In this document: one piece after another, positions 1-9,802 of the stretch
Position numbering within the stretch: the first letter of the stretch is position 1
Layout of the letters: every line of letters starts with the position of its first letter
Source: Rhodobacteraceae bacterium HLUCCO18
GTDB taxonomy: Bacteria > Pseudomonadota > Alphaproteobacteria > Rhodobacterales > Rhodobacteraceae
Length of the DNA stretch: 64,000 nucleotides
Direction of reading: 5' to 3'
NCBI GenBank assembly: GCA_001314805.1
Contig: LJSY01000002.1
Span: 94,100-158,099, forward strand
Position numbers and translations under genes: made by a program
Notes under the pieces: generated by a model
Seen by the model: the letters and a program-made list of their open reading frames with translations, nothing else
Told to the model about the DNA's origin: nothing
Databases searched by the model: none

Positions 1-287
1 TCGAAGCGGACCTGTCGGCCAGCGAGCTCTTCACGCCCGACACCTTCGTGTCGCGCTACCTCAGCCCCCATGGCGCGGGCTTCAGCCTGGAGCCGCGCAT
101 CTTCCAGAGCGCGTGGTTCAGGCCGCACAACATCTCGGAGGAGGTGCGCAACCTCTATCTTGTCGGTGCGGGCACCCATCCGGGCGCTGGCATCCCCTCG
201 GTCGTGACCTCGTCCGAAGTGCTGACGAAGCTGGTGCCGGACGCCCCGCGCCCCTTCGCCCATGACGTGAGGCTGGCGGCCGAATGA
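1..287 (+). CDS. crtI: Phytoene desaturase CrtI, C-terminal part (partial)
   Basis: The reading frame is open from base 3, so only the last ~95 residues are present; the start lies outside the window. CrtI is an FAD-dependent membrane-associated desaturase that introduces double bonds into phytoene. The visible tail contains FRPHN and LYLVGAGTHPGAG, the C-terminal flavin-binding signature of the CrtI family. Its TGA shares bases with the ATG of crtB (ATGA overlap), so the two are translationally coupled. Seen: the motif and overlap. Known: crtI-crtB order is standard in purple and aerobic phototrophic Rhodobacterales. How many desaturation steps it performs cannot be judged from this fragment. 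Confidence 0.9.
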   Translation, partial: EADLSASELFTPDTFVSRYLSPHGAGFSLEPRIFQSAWFRPHNISEEVRNLYLVGAGTHPGAGIPSVVTSSEVLTKLVPDAPRPFAHDVRLAAE

Positions 288-1309
288 TCGATCCTGACGA
301 CCTCGACCATTGCCGCGCGGCGATTGCCGAAGGATCCTATTCCTTCCATGCCGCCTCCAAGCTTTTGCCGGCGCGCGTCCGCGACCCGGCGCTGGCACTC
401 TATGCCTTCTGCCGTGTGGCGGATGACGAGGTCGATTTCGGCCACAACAAGCCCGCCGCTGTCCTCGCCCTGCGCGACCGGTTGGAACTGGCCTATGCCG
501 GGCGGCCGCGCAATGCGCCCGCCGACCGGGCCATGGCCGACCTGATCCAGGCCTGCCACATGCCCCGCGAACTGCCCGAGGCGCTGCTGGAGGGTCTCGC
601 CTGGGACGGTATGGAACGGCGTTACGCCAGCCTGTCGGACCTGCGCGCCTATTCCGCGCGCGTGGCCTCGGCCGTGGGCGCGATGATGTGCGTCCTGATG
701 GAGGTGCGCGACCCCCACGCGCTGGCCCGCGCCTGCGATCTCGGCGTGGCGATGCAGCTGACCAACATCGCGCGCGACGTGGGCGAGGATGCGCGCGCCG
801 GACGGCTCTACCTGCCGACCGACTGGCTGGAGGCGGAGGGTATCGATATCGACGCCTTCCTCGCCGACCCAAAGCCCAGCCCCCAGATGCGCCGCATCGT
901 CAAACGTCTGCTGGCGGAGGCCAACCGCCTTTATTTCCGCTCCGAACCCGGCATTGCCCGTCTGCCGGCGGATGCCCGCCCGGGTATCTTCGCCGCGCGC
1001 CATTGCTATGACGCCATCGGCCGCAACCTGACCCGGAGCGGGTATGACAGCGTCAGCACCCGCGCCTACACGACGAAATGGCACAAGCTCGGGCTTCTTG
1101 GCCTGTCGATCCTGCGGGCGGGTGCGGTGACCGTGCTGCCTGAGAACCCGGTCATCTATGCACCGCCCCTGCCCGAAGTGGCCTTCCTCGTGGAGGCCGC
1201 CGCGCATCCCGAGCGCAGCCGGACGGGGTGGGGCGACAACGTGCTGTCGGTGCTCACGCAACTCGAGAATCGTGAGCGCAACAAACGTGGATTGGCAGAG
1301 ACGGCGTGA
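284..1309 (+). CDS. crtB: Phytoene synthase CrtB
   Basis: Condenses two geranylgeranyl diphosphates head-to-head to phytoene via prephytoene diphosphate, the first committed carotenoid step. At 341 residues it has the usual length. Two Asp-rich metal/diphosphate motifs of squalene/phytoene synthases are visible: YAFCRVADDEVD (DDEVD at residues 47-51) and NIARDVGED (D165-D169) followed by GRLYLP. The ATG overlaps the crtI stop by 4 bases, and its TGA overlaps a GTG start of tspO, so crtI-crtB-tspO reads as one operon. The substrate is probably made by prenyl transferases such as IspA encoded near 50 kb or by a CrtE elsewhere (inference). Confidence 0.95.
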   Translation: MIDPDDLDHCRAAIAEGSYSFHAASKLLPARVRDPALALYAFCRVADDEVDFGHNKPAAVLALRDRLELAYAGRPRNAPADRAMADLIQACHMPRELPEALLEGLAWDGMERRYASLSDLRAYSARVASAVGAMMCVLMEVRDPHALARACDLGVAMQLTNIARDVGEDARAGRLYLPTDWLEAEGIDIDAFLADPKPSPQMRRIVKRLLAEANRLYFRSEPGIARLPADARPGIFAARHCYDAIGRNLTRSGYDSVSTRAYTTKWHKLGLLGLSILRAGAVTVLPENPVIYAPPLPEVAFLVEAAAHPERSRTGWGDNVLSVLTQLENRERNKRGLAETA

Positions 1310-1800
1310 CGCCCTATGTCGTGAACATGGATTGGGGTTTGTTCACCATCTTTCTGCTGGCCTGTGCCGCTGCGGCGACCACGGGGTCCATGTTCATGCC
1401 GGGCGCGTGGTACCGCAGCCTCGACAAGCCGCCATGGACGCCGAAAGACTGGATGTTCCCGGTGGCCTGGAGCGTGCTCTACCTGTCCTCGGCCTATGCC
1501 GCGGCGCGGATCGCACCGATGGAGGGGTCGGCCTACGGCATGGCGTTCTGGGCCATGCAGATCGCGTTCAACACGCTCTGGACACCGGTCTTCTTCGGAC
1601 TCCACCGGATCAAGGCGGCATTCTTCGTCATGATCGGCCTCTGGACCGCCGTCGCGGGCACGATGGTGAGTTTCCTGATGCTGGACTGGCTCGCCGGCGC
1701 GCTGTTCGTCCCCTACCTGATCTGGGTGACGGTCGCGGGCGCGCTGAATGCCAGCGTCTGGGCGCGGAACCCCAAGGAGGCAGCCGTGGCGGCGGAATAG
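1306..1800 (+). CDS. tspO: TspO/MBR tryptophan-rich sensory protein (CrtK)
   Basis: Small five-helix membrane protein of the TspO/peripheral benzodiazepine receptor family; in Rhodobacter it acts in the outer membrane as a tetrapyrrole-linked, oxygen-dependent negative regulator of photopigment genes. Aromatic-rich helices with WYRSLDKPPWTP, WSVLYLSS, NTLWTPVFFGLH and LIWVTVAGALN match the family. The GTG at 1306 overlaps the crtB stop (GTGA) and gives 164 residues; an ATG at 1327 (MDWGLF) would give 157 and fits the usual family N-terminus better, so the start is uncertain. Its position right after crtB matches crtI-crtB-tspO blocks of phototrophic Rhodobacterales. Confidence 0.92.
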   Translation: MTPYVVNMDWGLFTIFLLACAAAATTGSMFMPGAWYRSLDKPPWTPKDWMFPVAWSVLYLSSAYAAARIAPMEGSAYGMAFWAMQIAFNTLWTPVFFGLHRIKAAFFVMIGLWTAVAGTMVSFLMLDWLAGALFVPYLIWVTVAGALNASVWARNPKEAAVAAE

Positions 1801-1836
1801 GGGTGTGCCCGCCACCTGTCAGGGCTTTCCAACGAC

Positions 1837-1862
1837 AAAGGGCGCCACACCGGGCGCCCTTT
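1837..1862. terminator. Bidirectional terminator between tspO and infB
   Basis: A perfect 10-bp inverted repeat (AAAGGGCGCC / GGCGCCCTTT) with a 6-base loop lies in the 82-bp gap between the convergent tspO and infB genes. Its A/T ends give a short U tract on both strands, so it can end transcription from either side. Confidence 0.8.
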
Positions 1863-1882
1863 CGCATTTCTGATGCAGGCTC

Positions 1883-4363
1883 TCACGCCAATGTGCGCTC
1901 GACCTCTTCGCGTTCGAAGATCTCGATGACGTCGCCCTTGCGGATGTCGTCGTAATTCTCGAAGGCCATGCCGCATTCCTGACCGGATTGCACTTCCTTG
2001 ACCTCGTCCTTGAAGCGCTTGAGCGTCTTGAGCGTGCCTTCGTGCACGACAACGTCGTCGCGCAGCAGGCGGACGCCGGCGGAACGGCGGGCGACGCCCT
2101 CGGTCACGAGACAGCCGGCGACCGTACCGACGCCGGAGACGCGGAACGTCTCCTTGATCTCGGCATAGCCGATGAAGTTCTCGCGCACTTCCGCGCCCAG
2201 CAGGCCCGAGGCCGCTGCCTTCACGTCGTCCACGAGGTCGTAGATCACCGAGTAGTAGCGGATCTCGACGCCCTTCTGGTTGGCCGAGTTGCGCGCGGGC
2301 GCATTGGCCCGAACGTTGAAGCCGATGACCGGCGCGCCGGAGGCTTCGGCAAGGCCCACATCGCTTTCGGTGATGGCGCCGACACCGTGGTGAAGCACCC
2401 GCACGCGCACCTCCTCGTTGCCGATCTTCTCCATCGCCTGGATGATCGCCTCGGCCGAGCCCTGCACGTCGGCTTTCACCACAATGGGCAGCTCCGCGAC
2501 GCTTTCGTCCGCCTTGGCCTTCGCCAGAAGCTGGTCGAGCGTCGTCGCGGCACCGGCTGCGGCGCGCTTGTCCTTGGCGGCCTGGGCGCGATATTCCGCG
2601 ATCTCGCGGGCCTGCGCCTCGGTCGAGACAACGTTCAGCACGTCGCCCGCCTCGGGCGTGCCGTTGAGGCCCAGAACCTCGACGGGAACCGAGGGACCGG
2701 CCTCCTTGACGCGCTCACCCTTGTCGTTCTCCATCGCGCGGACCTTGCCCCACTGTTCGCCGACGACGAAGATGTCGCCCTGCTTCAGCGTGCCCTTCTG
2801 CACGAGAACGGTAGCGACGGGGCCGCGGCCCACGTCGAGCTGCGCCTCGATCACGGCACCTTCCGCGGGACGGTCGGGGTTGGCCTTGAGCTCGAGGATC
2901 TCGGCCTGCAGAGCGATGGATTCCAGAAGGTCGGGAAGGCCCTGACCGGACACGGCCGAAACCTCGACGTCCTGCACCTCGCCGGACATCTTCTCGACGA
3001 CCACCTCGTGCTGCAGCAGATCGGTGCGCACCTTGTCGGGGTTGGCGTCGGGCTTGTCGATCTTGTTGATCGCCACGATCATCGGCACGTGGGCGGCCTT
3101 GGCGTGGTTGATGGCCTCGATCGTCTGCGGCATGACCGCGTCATCGGCGGCCACGACCAGCACCACGATATCCGTCACCTGCGCGCCGCGCGCGCGCATC
3201 GAGGTGAAGGCGGCATGGCCCGGCGTGTCGAGGAAGGTCAGCACGGCACCGCTTTCGGTTTTCACCTGGTAGGCGCCGATATGCTGCGTGATCCCGCCGG
3301 CTTCGCCGGAAACGACATTCGCCTGCCGGATCCTGTCGAGAAGCGAGGTCTTGCCGTGGTCGACATGGCCCATGATGGTGATGACCGGCGGACGCGCCCT
3401 GAGATCCTCGTCCTTGTCCTCGACCGTGTCGATCACGTCCTCGACGTCGGAATCCGAGACGCGCTGGATGCGGTGGCCGAATTCCTCGACGATGAGTTCC
3501 GCCGTGTCGGCGTCGATGGGCTGGTTCTGCGTGACCATCATGCCGTTGTTCATCAGCGCCTTGACCACGTCGGCCACGCGTTCGGCCATGCGGTTGGCAA
3601 GTTCGGACACGATGATGGTCTCAGGCACCTGCACGTCGCGGACGACCTTTTCGCGGTCCTGCGCGCCGCCCATGGCTTTCTGACGCGCGCGTTCCTGCTT
3701 GCGCTTCATGGCGGCAAGGCTGCGCTGACGCCCACCTTCACCACCGGTCAGCGCCTGGTTCACGGTCAGCTTGCCGGAGCGACGCTCGCCACCCCGGTCC
3801 GCACCGCGTCCGCGGCCGCTACGGTCGTCTTCTTCCTTGCGCCGCACGGGCGTCGGTGCCGGACGGCCGGCGCCGCGCACCGGCTTGTCGGCGGCGGGTG
3901 CCTCTGCGGCGACGGGTTCCGCCGCGGGGGGCGCGTTGCGGCGCGCCTCCTCGTCGGCCTTGCGCCGTGCGTCTTCCACTTCCTTGGCCTTGAGCGCTTC
4001 TTCGCGCTCCCGCTCTTCGCGTTCCTTGGCCTCGGCCTCGGCGCGACGGCGCGCGCGTTCTTCTTCGCGCTCGCGCTCTTCCACGGCGCGGCGTTCCTCG
4101 TCCTCGGCCTCGCGGGCCTTGGCGGCCTGCAATGCCTTCAGGCGACGCTCGAGCTCCGCGTCGGGGAGTGCCTTGTCACGCTTGCCACCCTCGGCATTCT
4201 GCGCCGCTGCCGATTGCGTGCCCGGCTTGGGCACGACCACGCGCTTGCGCTTCGTTTCCACGACGACGCTCTTGGTGCGCCCGCGCGAAAAGCTCTGGTT
4301 CACGCGGCCTGACCGTGCACCGCCAGAAAGGCCAAGTGGTTTCTTTCCGTCCTGATCGCTCAT
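1883..4363 (-). CDS. infB: Translation initiation factor IF-2
   Basis: GTPase that brings fMet-tRNA to the 30S subunit and promotes subunit joining. The 826-residue protein has the IF-2 layout: an N-terminal associated segment (PLGLSG near residue 10), a long charged Arg/Glu/Ala-rich linker to about residue 200, the conserved IF2-N domain, then the G domain with GHVDHGKTS (332-340), DTPGH and NKID, and the C-terminal beta-barrel domains. The start overlaps the stop of the upstream YlxR/L7Ae gene by 4 bases. It is the last gene of rimP-nusA-ylxR-infB; rbfA and truB, often downstream of infB elsewhere, are not here. Confidence 0.97.
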   Translation of the reverse strand: MSDQDGKKPLGLSGGARSGRVNQSFSRGRTKSVVVETKRKRVVVPKPGTQSAAAQNAEGGKRDKALPDAELERRLKALQAAKAREAEDEERRAVEEREREEERARRRAEAEAKEREEREREEALKAKEVEDARRKADEEARRNAPPAAEPVAAEAPAADKPVRGAGRPAPTPVRRKEEDDRSGRGRGADRGGERRSGKLTVNQALTGGEGGRQRSLAAMKRKQERARQKAMGGAQDREKVVRDVQVPETIIVSELANRMAERVADVVKALMNNGMMVTQNQPIDADTAELIVEEFGHRIQRVSDSDVEDVIDTVEDKDEDLRARPPVITIMGHVDHGKTSLLDRIRQANVVSGEAGGITQHIGAYQVKTESGAVLTFLDTPGHAAFTSMRARGAQVTDIVVLVVAADDAVMPQTIEAINHAKAAHVPMIVAINKIDKPDANPDKVRTDLLQHEVVVEKMSGEVQDVEVSAVSGQGLPDLLESIALQAEILELKANPDRPAEGAVIEAQLDVGRGPVATVLVQKGTLKQGDIFVVGEQWGKVRAMENDKGERVKEAGPSVPVEVLGLNGTPEAGDVLNVVSTEAQAREIAEYRAQAAKDKRAAAGAATTLDQLLAKAKADESVAELPIVVKADVQGSAEAIIQAMEKIGNEEVRVRVLHHGVGAITESDVGLAEASGAPVIGFNVRANAPARNSANQKGVEIRYYSVIYDLVDDVKAAASGLLGAEVRENFIGYAEIKETFRVSGVGTVAGCLVTEGVARRSAGVRLLRDDVVVHEGTLKTLKRFKDEVKEVQSGQECGMAFENYDDIRKGDVIEIFEREEVERTLA

Positions 4364-4995
4364 GCGACTCCATCGTCCTTCCCGGCGGACCCTCCGCCGT
4401 CTGCCTTGCGCAGGCCCTGCAACTTCGCGGCACCCTCTACAACACGAGGGGCAAGACCGCCAGCGGCAAGCGCGCCATGTATCACACTTTGACGTCCGAA
4501 TGCCAAACCCAATTCCCGGGCTGTCAGGACGCTGAAATAGCGGGCGCCCGTCGGCGTCCAGAGCTTCGATTTGCCCCGCTCCGACCCGTCGGTCGCCTGC
4601 AGCAGGACCTTGACCTGTTTGGTGGCCAGCCAGTCCTTCACCTTCTCGAAGCCAGCCACGGCCTCACCCGCCTTGCGCGAGAGCGCGATCAGGTCGGTCA
4701 ACCGCCGCGCGAGCCCGGCCTCGACGAGGTCGACGAGGTCGGGCGGCACCGTGACCGGCTGCTTCGCGGCACGCGCGAAGAGGTTCTTCTTCACCGCCAA
4801 CTCGAGGGCGCCGCGGTCGGCGCTGACCCAGATGCCGCGACCCGGCAGTTTTTCGGACAGGTCGGGGACGATCTGCCCGTCGGGGCCGACGACGAAGCGG
4901 ATCAGCCCCTGCTTGGGCTGAACATCACCGGTGGCGATGCAACGCCGTTCCGGGCCGTCCTCCCGATCCTTTTTCCGACCGCCCCGCGTCATCAC
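4360..4995 (-). CDS. YlxR (DUF448) / L7Ae-like fused RNA-binding protein
   Basis: A 211-residue two-domain protein between nusA and infB. Residues 1-90 match the YlxR/DUF448 fold ([18 protein letters not shown] and LPGRGIWVS). Residues ~100-180 look like the L7Ae/YlxQ type ([18 protein letters not shown] followed by [16 protein letters not shown] core). In Firmicutes these are two separate genes, ylxR and ylxQ; alphaproteobacteria commonly carry the fusion. Function in RNA binding is known only in outline, and YlxR has been linked to RNase P and transcription. It overlaps infB by 4 bases and starts 22 bases after the nusA stop, so co-transcription is clear. Confidence 0.85.
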   Translation of the reverse strand: MMTRGGRKKDREDGPERRCIATGDVQPKQGLIRFVVGPDGQIVPDLSEKLPGRGIWVSADRGALELAVKKNLFARAAKQPVTVPPDLVDLVEAGLARRLTDLIALSRKAGEAVAGFEKVKDWLATKQVKVLLQATDGSERGKSKLWTPTGARYFSVLTARELGLAFGRQSVIHGALAAGGLAPRVVEGAAKLQGLRKADGGGSAGKDDGVA

Positions 4996-5017
4996 GGCGC
5001 TCCGCGGGCCAGGGGCC

Positions 5018-6649
5018 TCAGCCCGCGGCCCCGGTCCCTTCGATTTCCGCTGCGGCGGCCTCGGCTTCGGCGGCGGCCTTGGCCTCGAGTTCCTCGATGG
5101 TCACCCAGCCCAGTTTGACGCGGGCCGTCATGACCATGTTCTGCGCTTCTTCGAGCGAAACGTCGAAAGGTTCGAGCAGGCCGTCATCCTTGATGCGCTC
5201 GCCGCCTTCGGTGGTCCAGCCGCCGGCCAGTTCCCAGTCGGCGCAGGTGGCGAAGTCCTCGAGGGTCTTCACACCGTCCTGCCCGAGCGCAACCAGCATC
5301 TGGGGAGTGAGGCCCTCGAATTCAATGAGGCTTTCCTCGACGCCCAACTCGCGCGCCTTCTCCAGCGCGAGCTTGTTCTGTTCCTCGAGATAGTCGCGGG
5401 CGCGGGCCTGAAGCTCTTCGGCGGTGCCTTCGTCCACACCGTCGATGACCAGAAGCTCGTCCATCTCCACGAAGGCGACTTCCTCGAGCGAGGAGAAGCC
5501 CTCGGACACCAGAAGCTGCGCAAAGAACTCATCCAGGTCGAGCGTATCCATGAAGAGCTTCGTGCGCTCTTCGAACTCGGCCTGACGACGCTTGGATTCC
5601 TCTTCCTCCGTGAGGATGTCGATGTCGAGATTCGTCAGCTGCGAGGCGAGCCGCACGTTCTGACCGCGCCGGCCGATGGCGAGGGACAGCTGCTCGTCGG
5701 GCACCACGACCTCGATCTTGCCTGCATCGTCGTCGAGAACGACCTTCGTCACCTCGGCGGGCTGCAGCGCGTTCACCAGGAAGGTCGGCGCGTCCTCGTT
5801 CCACGGTATGATGTCGATCTTCTCGCCCTGAAGCTCGTTGACGACCGCCTGCACGCGCGATCCGCGCATGCCGACGCAGGCGCCCACCGGGTCGATGGAG
5901 CTGTCGTAGGAGATCACGGCGATCTTCGCGCGCGAACCGGGGTCGCGGGCCACGGCCTTGATCTCGATGATGCCGTCGTAGATCTCGGGCACTTCCATCT
6001 TGAAGAGTTCGGCCATGAATTCGGGCGCGGTGCGCGACAGGAACACCTGCGGGCCGCGCATCTCGTGGCGCACGTCCTTGATGTAGCAGCGGATGCGGTC
6101 GCCGTTGCGGTAGCTTTCGCGACCGATCTTGTCGTTGCGGCGCAACACGCCCTCGCCCCGACCGATGTCGACGATGATGTTGCCGTATTCCTCGCGCTTC
6201 ACGACGCCGTTGATGATGGTGCCGACGCGGTCCTTGAATTCCTCGTACTGGCGCTCGCGTTCGGCCTCGCGGACCTTCTGGAGGATGACCTGCTTGGCCG
6301 ATTGCGCGGCGATCCGGCCCATCTCCACAGGCGGGACCTCATCGATGATGGTGTCGCCGACCTTGGGATCCTCGAGGTATTGCCTTGCTTGCGCGACGGT
6401 CAGCTCGGCCTTGTCGTTCTCGACCTCGTCGTCGCCCACGACGGTGCGCACGCGGGTGAAGGTGGCGCGGCCCGTCTTGCGGTCGATCGACACGCGGATA
6501 TCGAGATCGGCGCCGTAGCGCGACTTCGCGGCTCGGGCGAGGCTTTCTTCCATCGCCTCTATCACCAGCGACGGGTCGATCATCTTCTCGCGCGCGACGG
6601 CATCGGCCGTTTGCAGAAGCTCCAGCTGGTTGGCTGACGTAATGGCCAT
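5018..6649 (-). CDS. nusA: Transcription termination/antitermination factor NusA
   Basis: RNA-polymerase-binding factor controlling pausing, termination and antitermination. The 543-residue protein has the N-terminal polymerase-binding domain (1-125), an S1 domain (about 135-200, with VKREEYGNIIVDIGRGEG), two KH domains (about 230-350, with VGACVGMRGSRVQ and AIGRRGQNVRLAS) and acidic C-terminal helix-hairpin-helix-like repeats (from about 365). It starts 5 bases after the rimP stop and is followed by the YlxR/L7Ae gene. In E. coli NusA represses its own operon by termination in the leader, relevant to the hairpin ahead of rimP here. Confidence 0.97.
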   Translation of the reverse strand: MAITSANQLELLQTADAVAREKMIDPSLVIEAMEESLARAAKSRYGADLDIRVSIDRKTGRATFTRVRTVVGDDEVENDKAELTVAQARQYLEDPKVGDTIIDEVPPVEMGRIAAQSAKQVILQKVREAERERQYEEFKDRVGTIINGVVKREEYGNIIVDIGRGEGVLRRNDKIGRESYRNGDRIRCYIKDVRHEMRGPQVFLSRTAPEFMAELFKMEVPEIYDGIIEIKAVARDPGSRAKIAVISYDSSIDPVGACVGMRGSRVQAVVNELQGEKIDIIPWNEDAPTFLVNALQPAEVTKVVLDDDAGKIEVVVPDEQLSLAIGRRGQNVRLASQLTNLDIDILTEEEESKRRQAEFEERTKLFMDTLDLDEFFAQLLVSEGFSSLEEVAFVEMDELLVIDGVDEGTAEELQARARDYLEEQNKLALEKARELGVEESLIEFEGLTPQMLVALGQDGVKTLEDFATCADWELAGGWTTEGGERIKDDGLLEPFDVSLEEAQNMVMTARVKLGWVTIEELEAKAAAEAEAAAAEIEGTGAAG

Positions 6650-6654
6650 GGGTC

Positions 6655-7239
6655 TCAGTCCTCCGCCTCCGAGGTCACTTCCTCGATGTCATCGAATTTC
6701 GTTTCATCCACGATGCCCGCCGCCTTGCGGCTCTTGAGCATCTCCTTGATCAGGTCGTCGGTGAGCACGAGCTTGGCATCCGACAGCCAGTCGTAGTGCA
6801 GCCCCACCGTCACCGTCTCGCCGCCCTCGTCGAGGTTCAGGAGAACCTCGTCGCCCTCGACACCCGCCAGCACGCCCTTGAAGCGGCGCCGGCCGTCGAT
6901 CATGTCGGTCGTCTCGATCTTGGCTTCGTAGCCTTCGAACGTCTCGAAATCCTTGAGCCGGGTGAGCGGCCGGTCGATGCCCGGGCTGGACACCTCGAGC
7001 GTATAGGCGTCCTCGAGCGGATCCTCGACATCGAGCACCGCCGAGATCGCGCCGGAGATCTTAGCGCACTCGTCCACCTCGATCCCGCCCTCGGGCCGTT
7101 CGGCCATCACCTGCAGCGTCTTGGTCTTGCCGCCCATCAGGCGAATGCGCACGACCTCGAACCCCATGCCTTCGATGACAGGGGTCAGGATCTCGGCCAT
7201 GCGCCGGTCGATGGCGGTCTTGGCGATGAGGTCGGACAT
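6655..7239 (-). CDS. rimP: Ribosome maturation factor RimP
   Basis: Assists assembly of the 30S ribosomal subunit. Signature pieces are [17 protein letters not shown], the [20 protein letters not shown] region and [12 protein letters not shown], then a C-terminal SH3-like part. I take the ATG at 7239 (MSDLIAKT, 194 residues) because GAGGAAA lies at the right distance upstream and the RimP fold begins here; an ATG at 7347 would run through a terminator hairpin and lies in the predicted -10 box. First gene of the rimP-nusA-ylxR-infB operon. Confidence 0.93.
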   Translation of the reverse strand: MSDLIAKTAIDRRMAEILTPVIEGMGFEVVRIRLMGGKTKTLQVMAERPEGGIEVDECAKISGAISAVLDVEDPLEDAYTLEVSSPGIDRPLTRLKDFETFEGYEAKIETTDMIDGRRRFKGVLAGVEGDEVLLNLDEGGETVTVGLHYDWLSDAKLVLTDDLIKEMLKSRKAAGIVDETKFDDIEEVTSEAED

Positions 7240-7267
7240 CTGGGTTTCCTCGGGACGAACCGGGCAC

Positions 7268-7291
7268 AAAAAAACGGGCGCGCGGCCCGTC
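7268..7291 (-). terminator. Intrinsic terminator / candidate attenuator in the rimP leader
   Basis: On the minus strand the RNA would fold ACGGGC-CGCGC-GCCCGU and end in seven Us (A run at 7268-7274). It lies only 29 bases before the rimP start and about 50 bases after the predicted transcription start, so it sits inside the leader of the operon. It could also end read-through from the upstream I78-type gene. An upstream leader segment (7325-7333) is complementary at 8 of 9 positions to the 5' arm of the stem (7283-7291), giving a possible antiterminator. Confidence 0.7.
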
Positions 7292-7344
7292 GTTTTCTCC
7301 GGTGGAGCCTCGGGTCTGGACCCCGACGCGCCGCTGTTGAGGCG

Positions 7345-7373
7345 CATATAGGGGGAATCGGAGAGGGGCGCAA
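7345..7373 (-). promoter_or_regulatory. Predicted promoter of the rimP-nusA-infB operon
   Basis: Reading the minus strand, TTGCGC (7373-7368) and TATATG (7350-7345) are separated by exactly 17 bases, a good fit to a housekeeping-sigma promoter. Transcription would begin near 7338, giving a leader of about 100 bases that holds the hairpin at 7268-7291. Confidence 0.55.
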
Positions 7374-7426
7374 GGGACGTTGATTTGCGCGTCCGTCTTA
7401 ACAGCTCCGCAGGCGTCGGGACGGGA

Positions 7427-7693
7427 TCACCCGCAATAGACGTCGGTCACGATCCCGGCCTCGTTATATGTCACGTTCAGCCGGTTGGGCAGGTAATCCA
7501 TCGTCACCGCGTCGCCCGGCCCGATGACCCGCATCGGCGCGGGGAAGGTGCTGGCGGCCACGACATCGACCGGCTCGCCCACCAGCCACATCCAGCCCGA
7601 GGCGTTGCAGGCGTCGGTCTCGGGCTCGGGCGCACCCGTCTGGCAGGCGGCCAGCAGGACGGGAAACAGGGCGGGCAGAACGGCAAAGCGCAT
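7427..7693 (-). CDS. I78-type peptidase inhibitor lipoprotein
   Basis: An 88-residue secreted lipoprotein: a hydrophobic leader ending in the lipobox LLAAC (Cys16), then a small domain with [26 protein letters not shown] and a terminal VDVYCG-like CG. This is the pattern of the inhibitor I78 / Elastase-inhibitor-like family of small periplasmic proteins. The start at 7693 is preferred over ATGs at 7699 and 7705 because GGAG precedes it at a proper distance. It is divergent from adhC, 72 bases apart. Which protease it blocks, if any, is unknown; family assignment rests on motif pattern only. Confidence 0.75.
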   Translation of the reverse strand: MRFAVLPALFPVLLAACQTGAPEPETDACNASGWMWLVGEPVDVVAASTFPAPMRVIGPGDAVTMDYLPNRLNVTYNEAGIVTDVYCG

Positions 7694-7733
7694 GGTCATC
7701 TCCATTGCATAAGCGCCCATATTGAACCACGCT

Positions 7734-7749
7734 TGGGCAAAACAGCCCA
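7734..7749. promoter_or_regulatory. Dyad between I78-type gene and adhC
   Basis: TGGGC-AAAACA-GCCCA is a 5-bp perfect inverted repeat just before the adhC ribosome-binding site (AGGGAGGG, 7751-7758). It may be an operator or leader hairpin of adhC. Assignment is speculative. Confidence 0.3.
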
Positions 7750-7765
7750 GAGGGAGGGACAAATC

Positions 7766-8878
<1,113 letters not shown>

Positions 8879-8892
8879 CCGTCCGCGACCAC

Positions 8893-9399
8893 GTGCGGGA
8901 CCTGACGATCCGCGAGGCGGAAGAACGGGACGGGGCGGCGATCACCGCCCTCGTACTGCCGGTGTTCCGCGCGGGTGACACCTATACCGTCGCGCCTGAC
9001 ATTCCGGCGGCGGAGGCGCTGGCCTACTGGACCGCGCCGGAGAAGACGGTGTTTCTTGCCGAAAGCGCAGACGGGGAGGTGCTGGGCACCTATTACATCC
9101 GCGCGAATGCCGGGGGTGGCGGGGACCATGTCTGCAATTGCGGCTACATCACCGCCGGCGCGGCGCGGGGCCGGGGCGTCGCCCGCGCCATGCTGGCGCA
9201 TTCGCTGGAGACGGCGCGCGCGATGGGGTTCTGGGCGATGCAGTACAATTTCGTCGTGGCGACCAATATGCGGGCCGTCGAGACCTGGACGCGGGCCGGC
9301 TTCCGCACCGTGGGCCGCCTGCCCGGCGCCTTCCGGCATCCGTCGCAGGGCCACGTGGACGCGCTGGTGATGTGGAAGGATCTGACCGATGCGCCGTGA
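8893..9399 (+). CDS. GNAT-family N-acetyltransferase
   Basis: About 168 residues with the GNAT core: N-terminal LTIREAEERDG, central VLGTYYIRAN strand, the acetyl-CoA motif A around RGRGVARAMLAHSLE, and the C-terminal NMRAVETWTRAGFRTVG. The acceptor is unknown; the LPGAFRHPSQGHVDALVMWK end resembles stress-linked or amino-acid acetyltransferases. The start is uncertain: the GTG at 8893 is the only plausible start upstream of the conserved domain, with no strong ribosome-binding site. It begins 14 bases after adhC and overlaps the next gene by 11 bases, so it is probably co-transcribed with both. Confidence 0.8.
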   Translation: MRDLTIREAEERDGAAITALVLPVFRAGDTYTVAPDIPAAEALAYWTAPEKTVFLAESADGEVLGTYYIRANAGGGGDHVCNCGYITAGAARGRGVARAMLAHSLETARAMGFWAMQYNFVVATNMRAVETWTRAGFRTVGRLPGAFRHPSQGHVDALVMWKDLTDAP

Positions 9400-9802
9400 T
9401 CGGGCAGTGGCCTGCCTCGGCCTGTGCCTTCTCGCCGCGCCGGTTTCGGCGGAGGCCGTGGTGTCGCTGGGCGTGGAGGGCGCGACGCTCGACTTACCGC
9501 CGGCCGCGCTCGCCGAGATCGAGATCTCGGAAAGCGGCGGGATCACGGACGTTTTCCTGCGCCTTATGCCCCGGGCGGCGGAGGATCTGGCGAGACTGTC
9601 GGCTGACGCCGCCGGGCGAACCATGACGCTGAGCGTCTGTGGCGCGACGCTGATGGAGGCGGTTGTGCGCGACCGCATCGGCAGCGGCACGGTCTACCTG
9701 GCGGGAACGACCATGATCCGGGCGGAAGCGATGCGTGCGCTCTGGCACGGGCGGGCGCGCTGTGACACGCTGGGGCCGGAGGTATTCGAGAATGGCCAAT
9801 GA
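9389..9802 (+). CDS. Small exported protein resembling the SecD P1-head domain
   Basis: A 137-residue protein with an N-terminal signal peptide (VACLGLCLLAAPVSAEA). The segment around residues 55-120 (VFLRLMPRAAEDLARLS, GRTMTLSVCG, then SGTVYLAG and an EAMRAL helix) follows the order of the SecDF P1-head repeat in SecD, where a small domain carries RLTxEAxxxL, GKxLAIVLDG, GSGQISG and EA-x-x-L. Here it is a free-standing exported domain without the SecD membrane part. Role unknown; the domain call is my inference from pattern alone. It overlaps the GNAT gene (9389-9399) and the following NYN gene (9792-9802). Confidence 0.6.
   Translation: MRRDRAVACLGLCLLAAPVSAEAVVSLGVEGATLDLPPAALAEIEISESGGITDVFLRLMPRAAEDLARLSADAAGRTMTLSVCGATLMEAVVRDRIGSGTVYLAGTTMIRAEAMRALWHGRARCDTLGPEVFENGQ

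Noticed and set aside
1988..4312. 774-residue plus-strand frame opposite infB
   Set aside because: It mirrors the infB codons and has His/Leu/Asp-rich low-information sequence; GC-rich third positions keep the antisense frame open.
4931..6637. 568-residue plus-strand frame opposite nusA
   Set aside because: Antisense shadow of nusA; no domain, no ribosome-binding site.
7239..7347. Longer rimP start at 7347
   Set aside because: It would translate through the terminator hairpin and begins in the predicted -10 box; the ATG at 7239 has a good ribosome-binding site.
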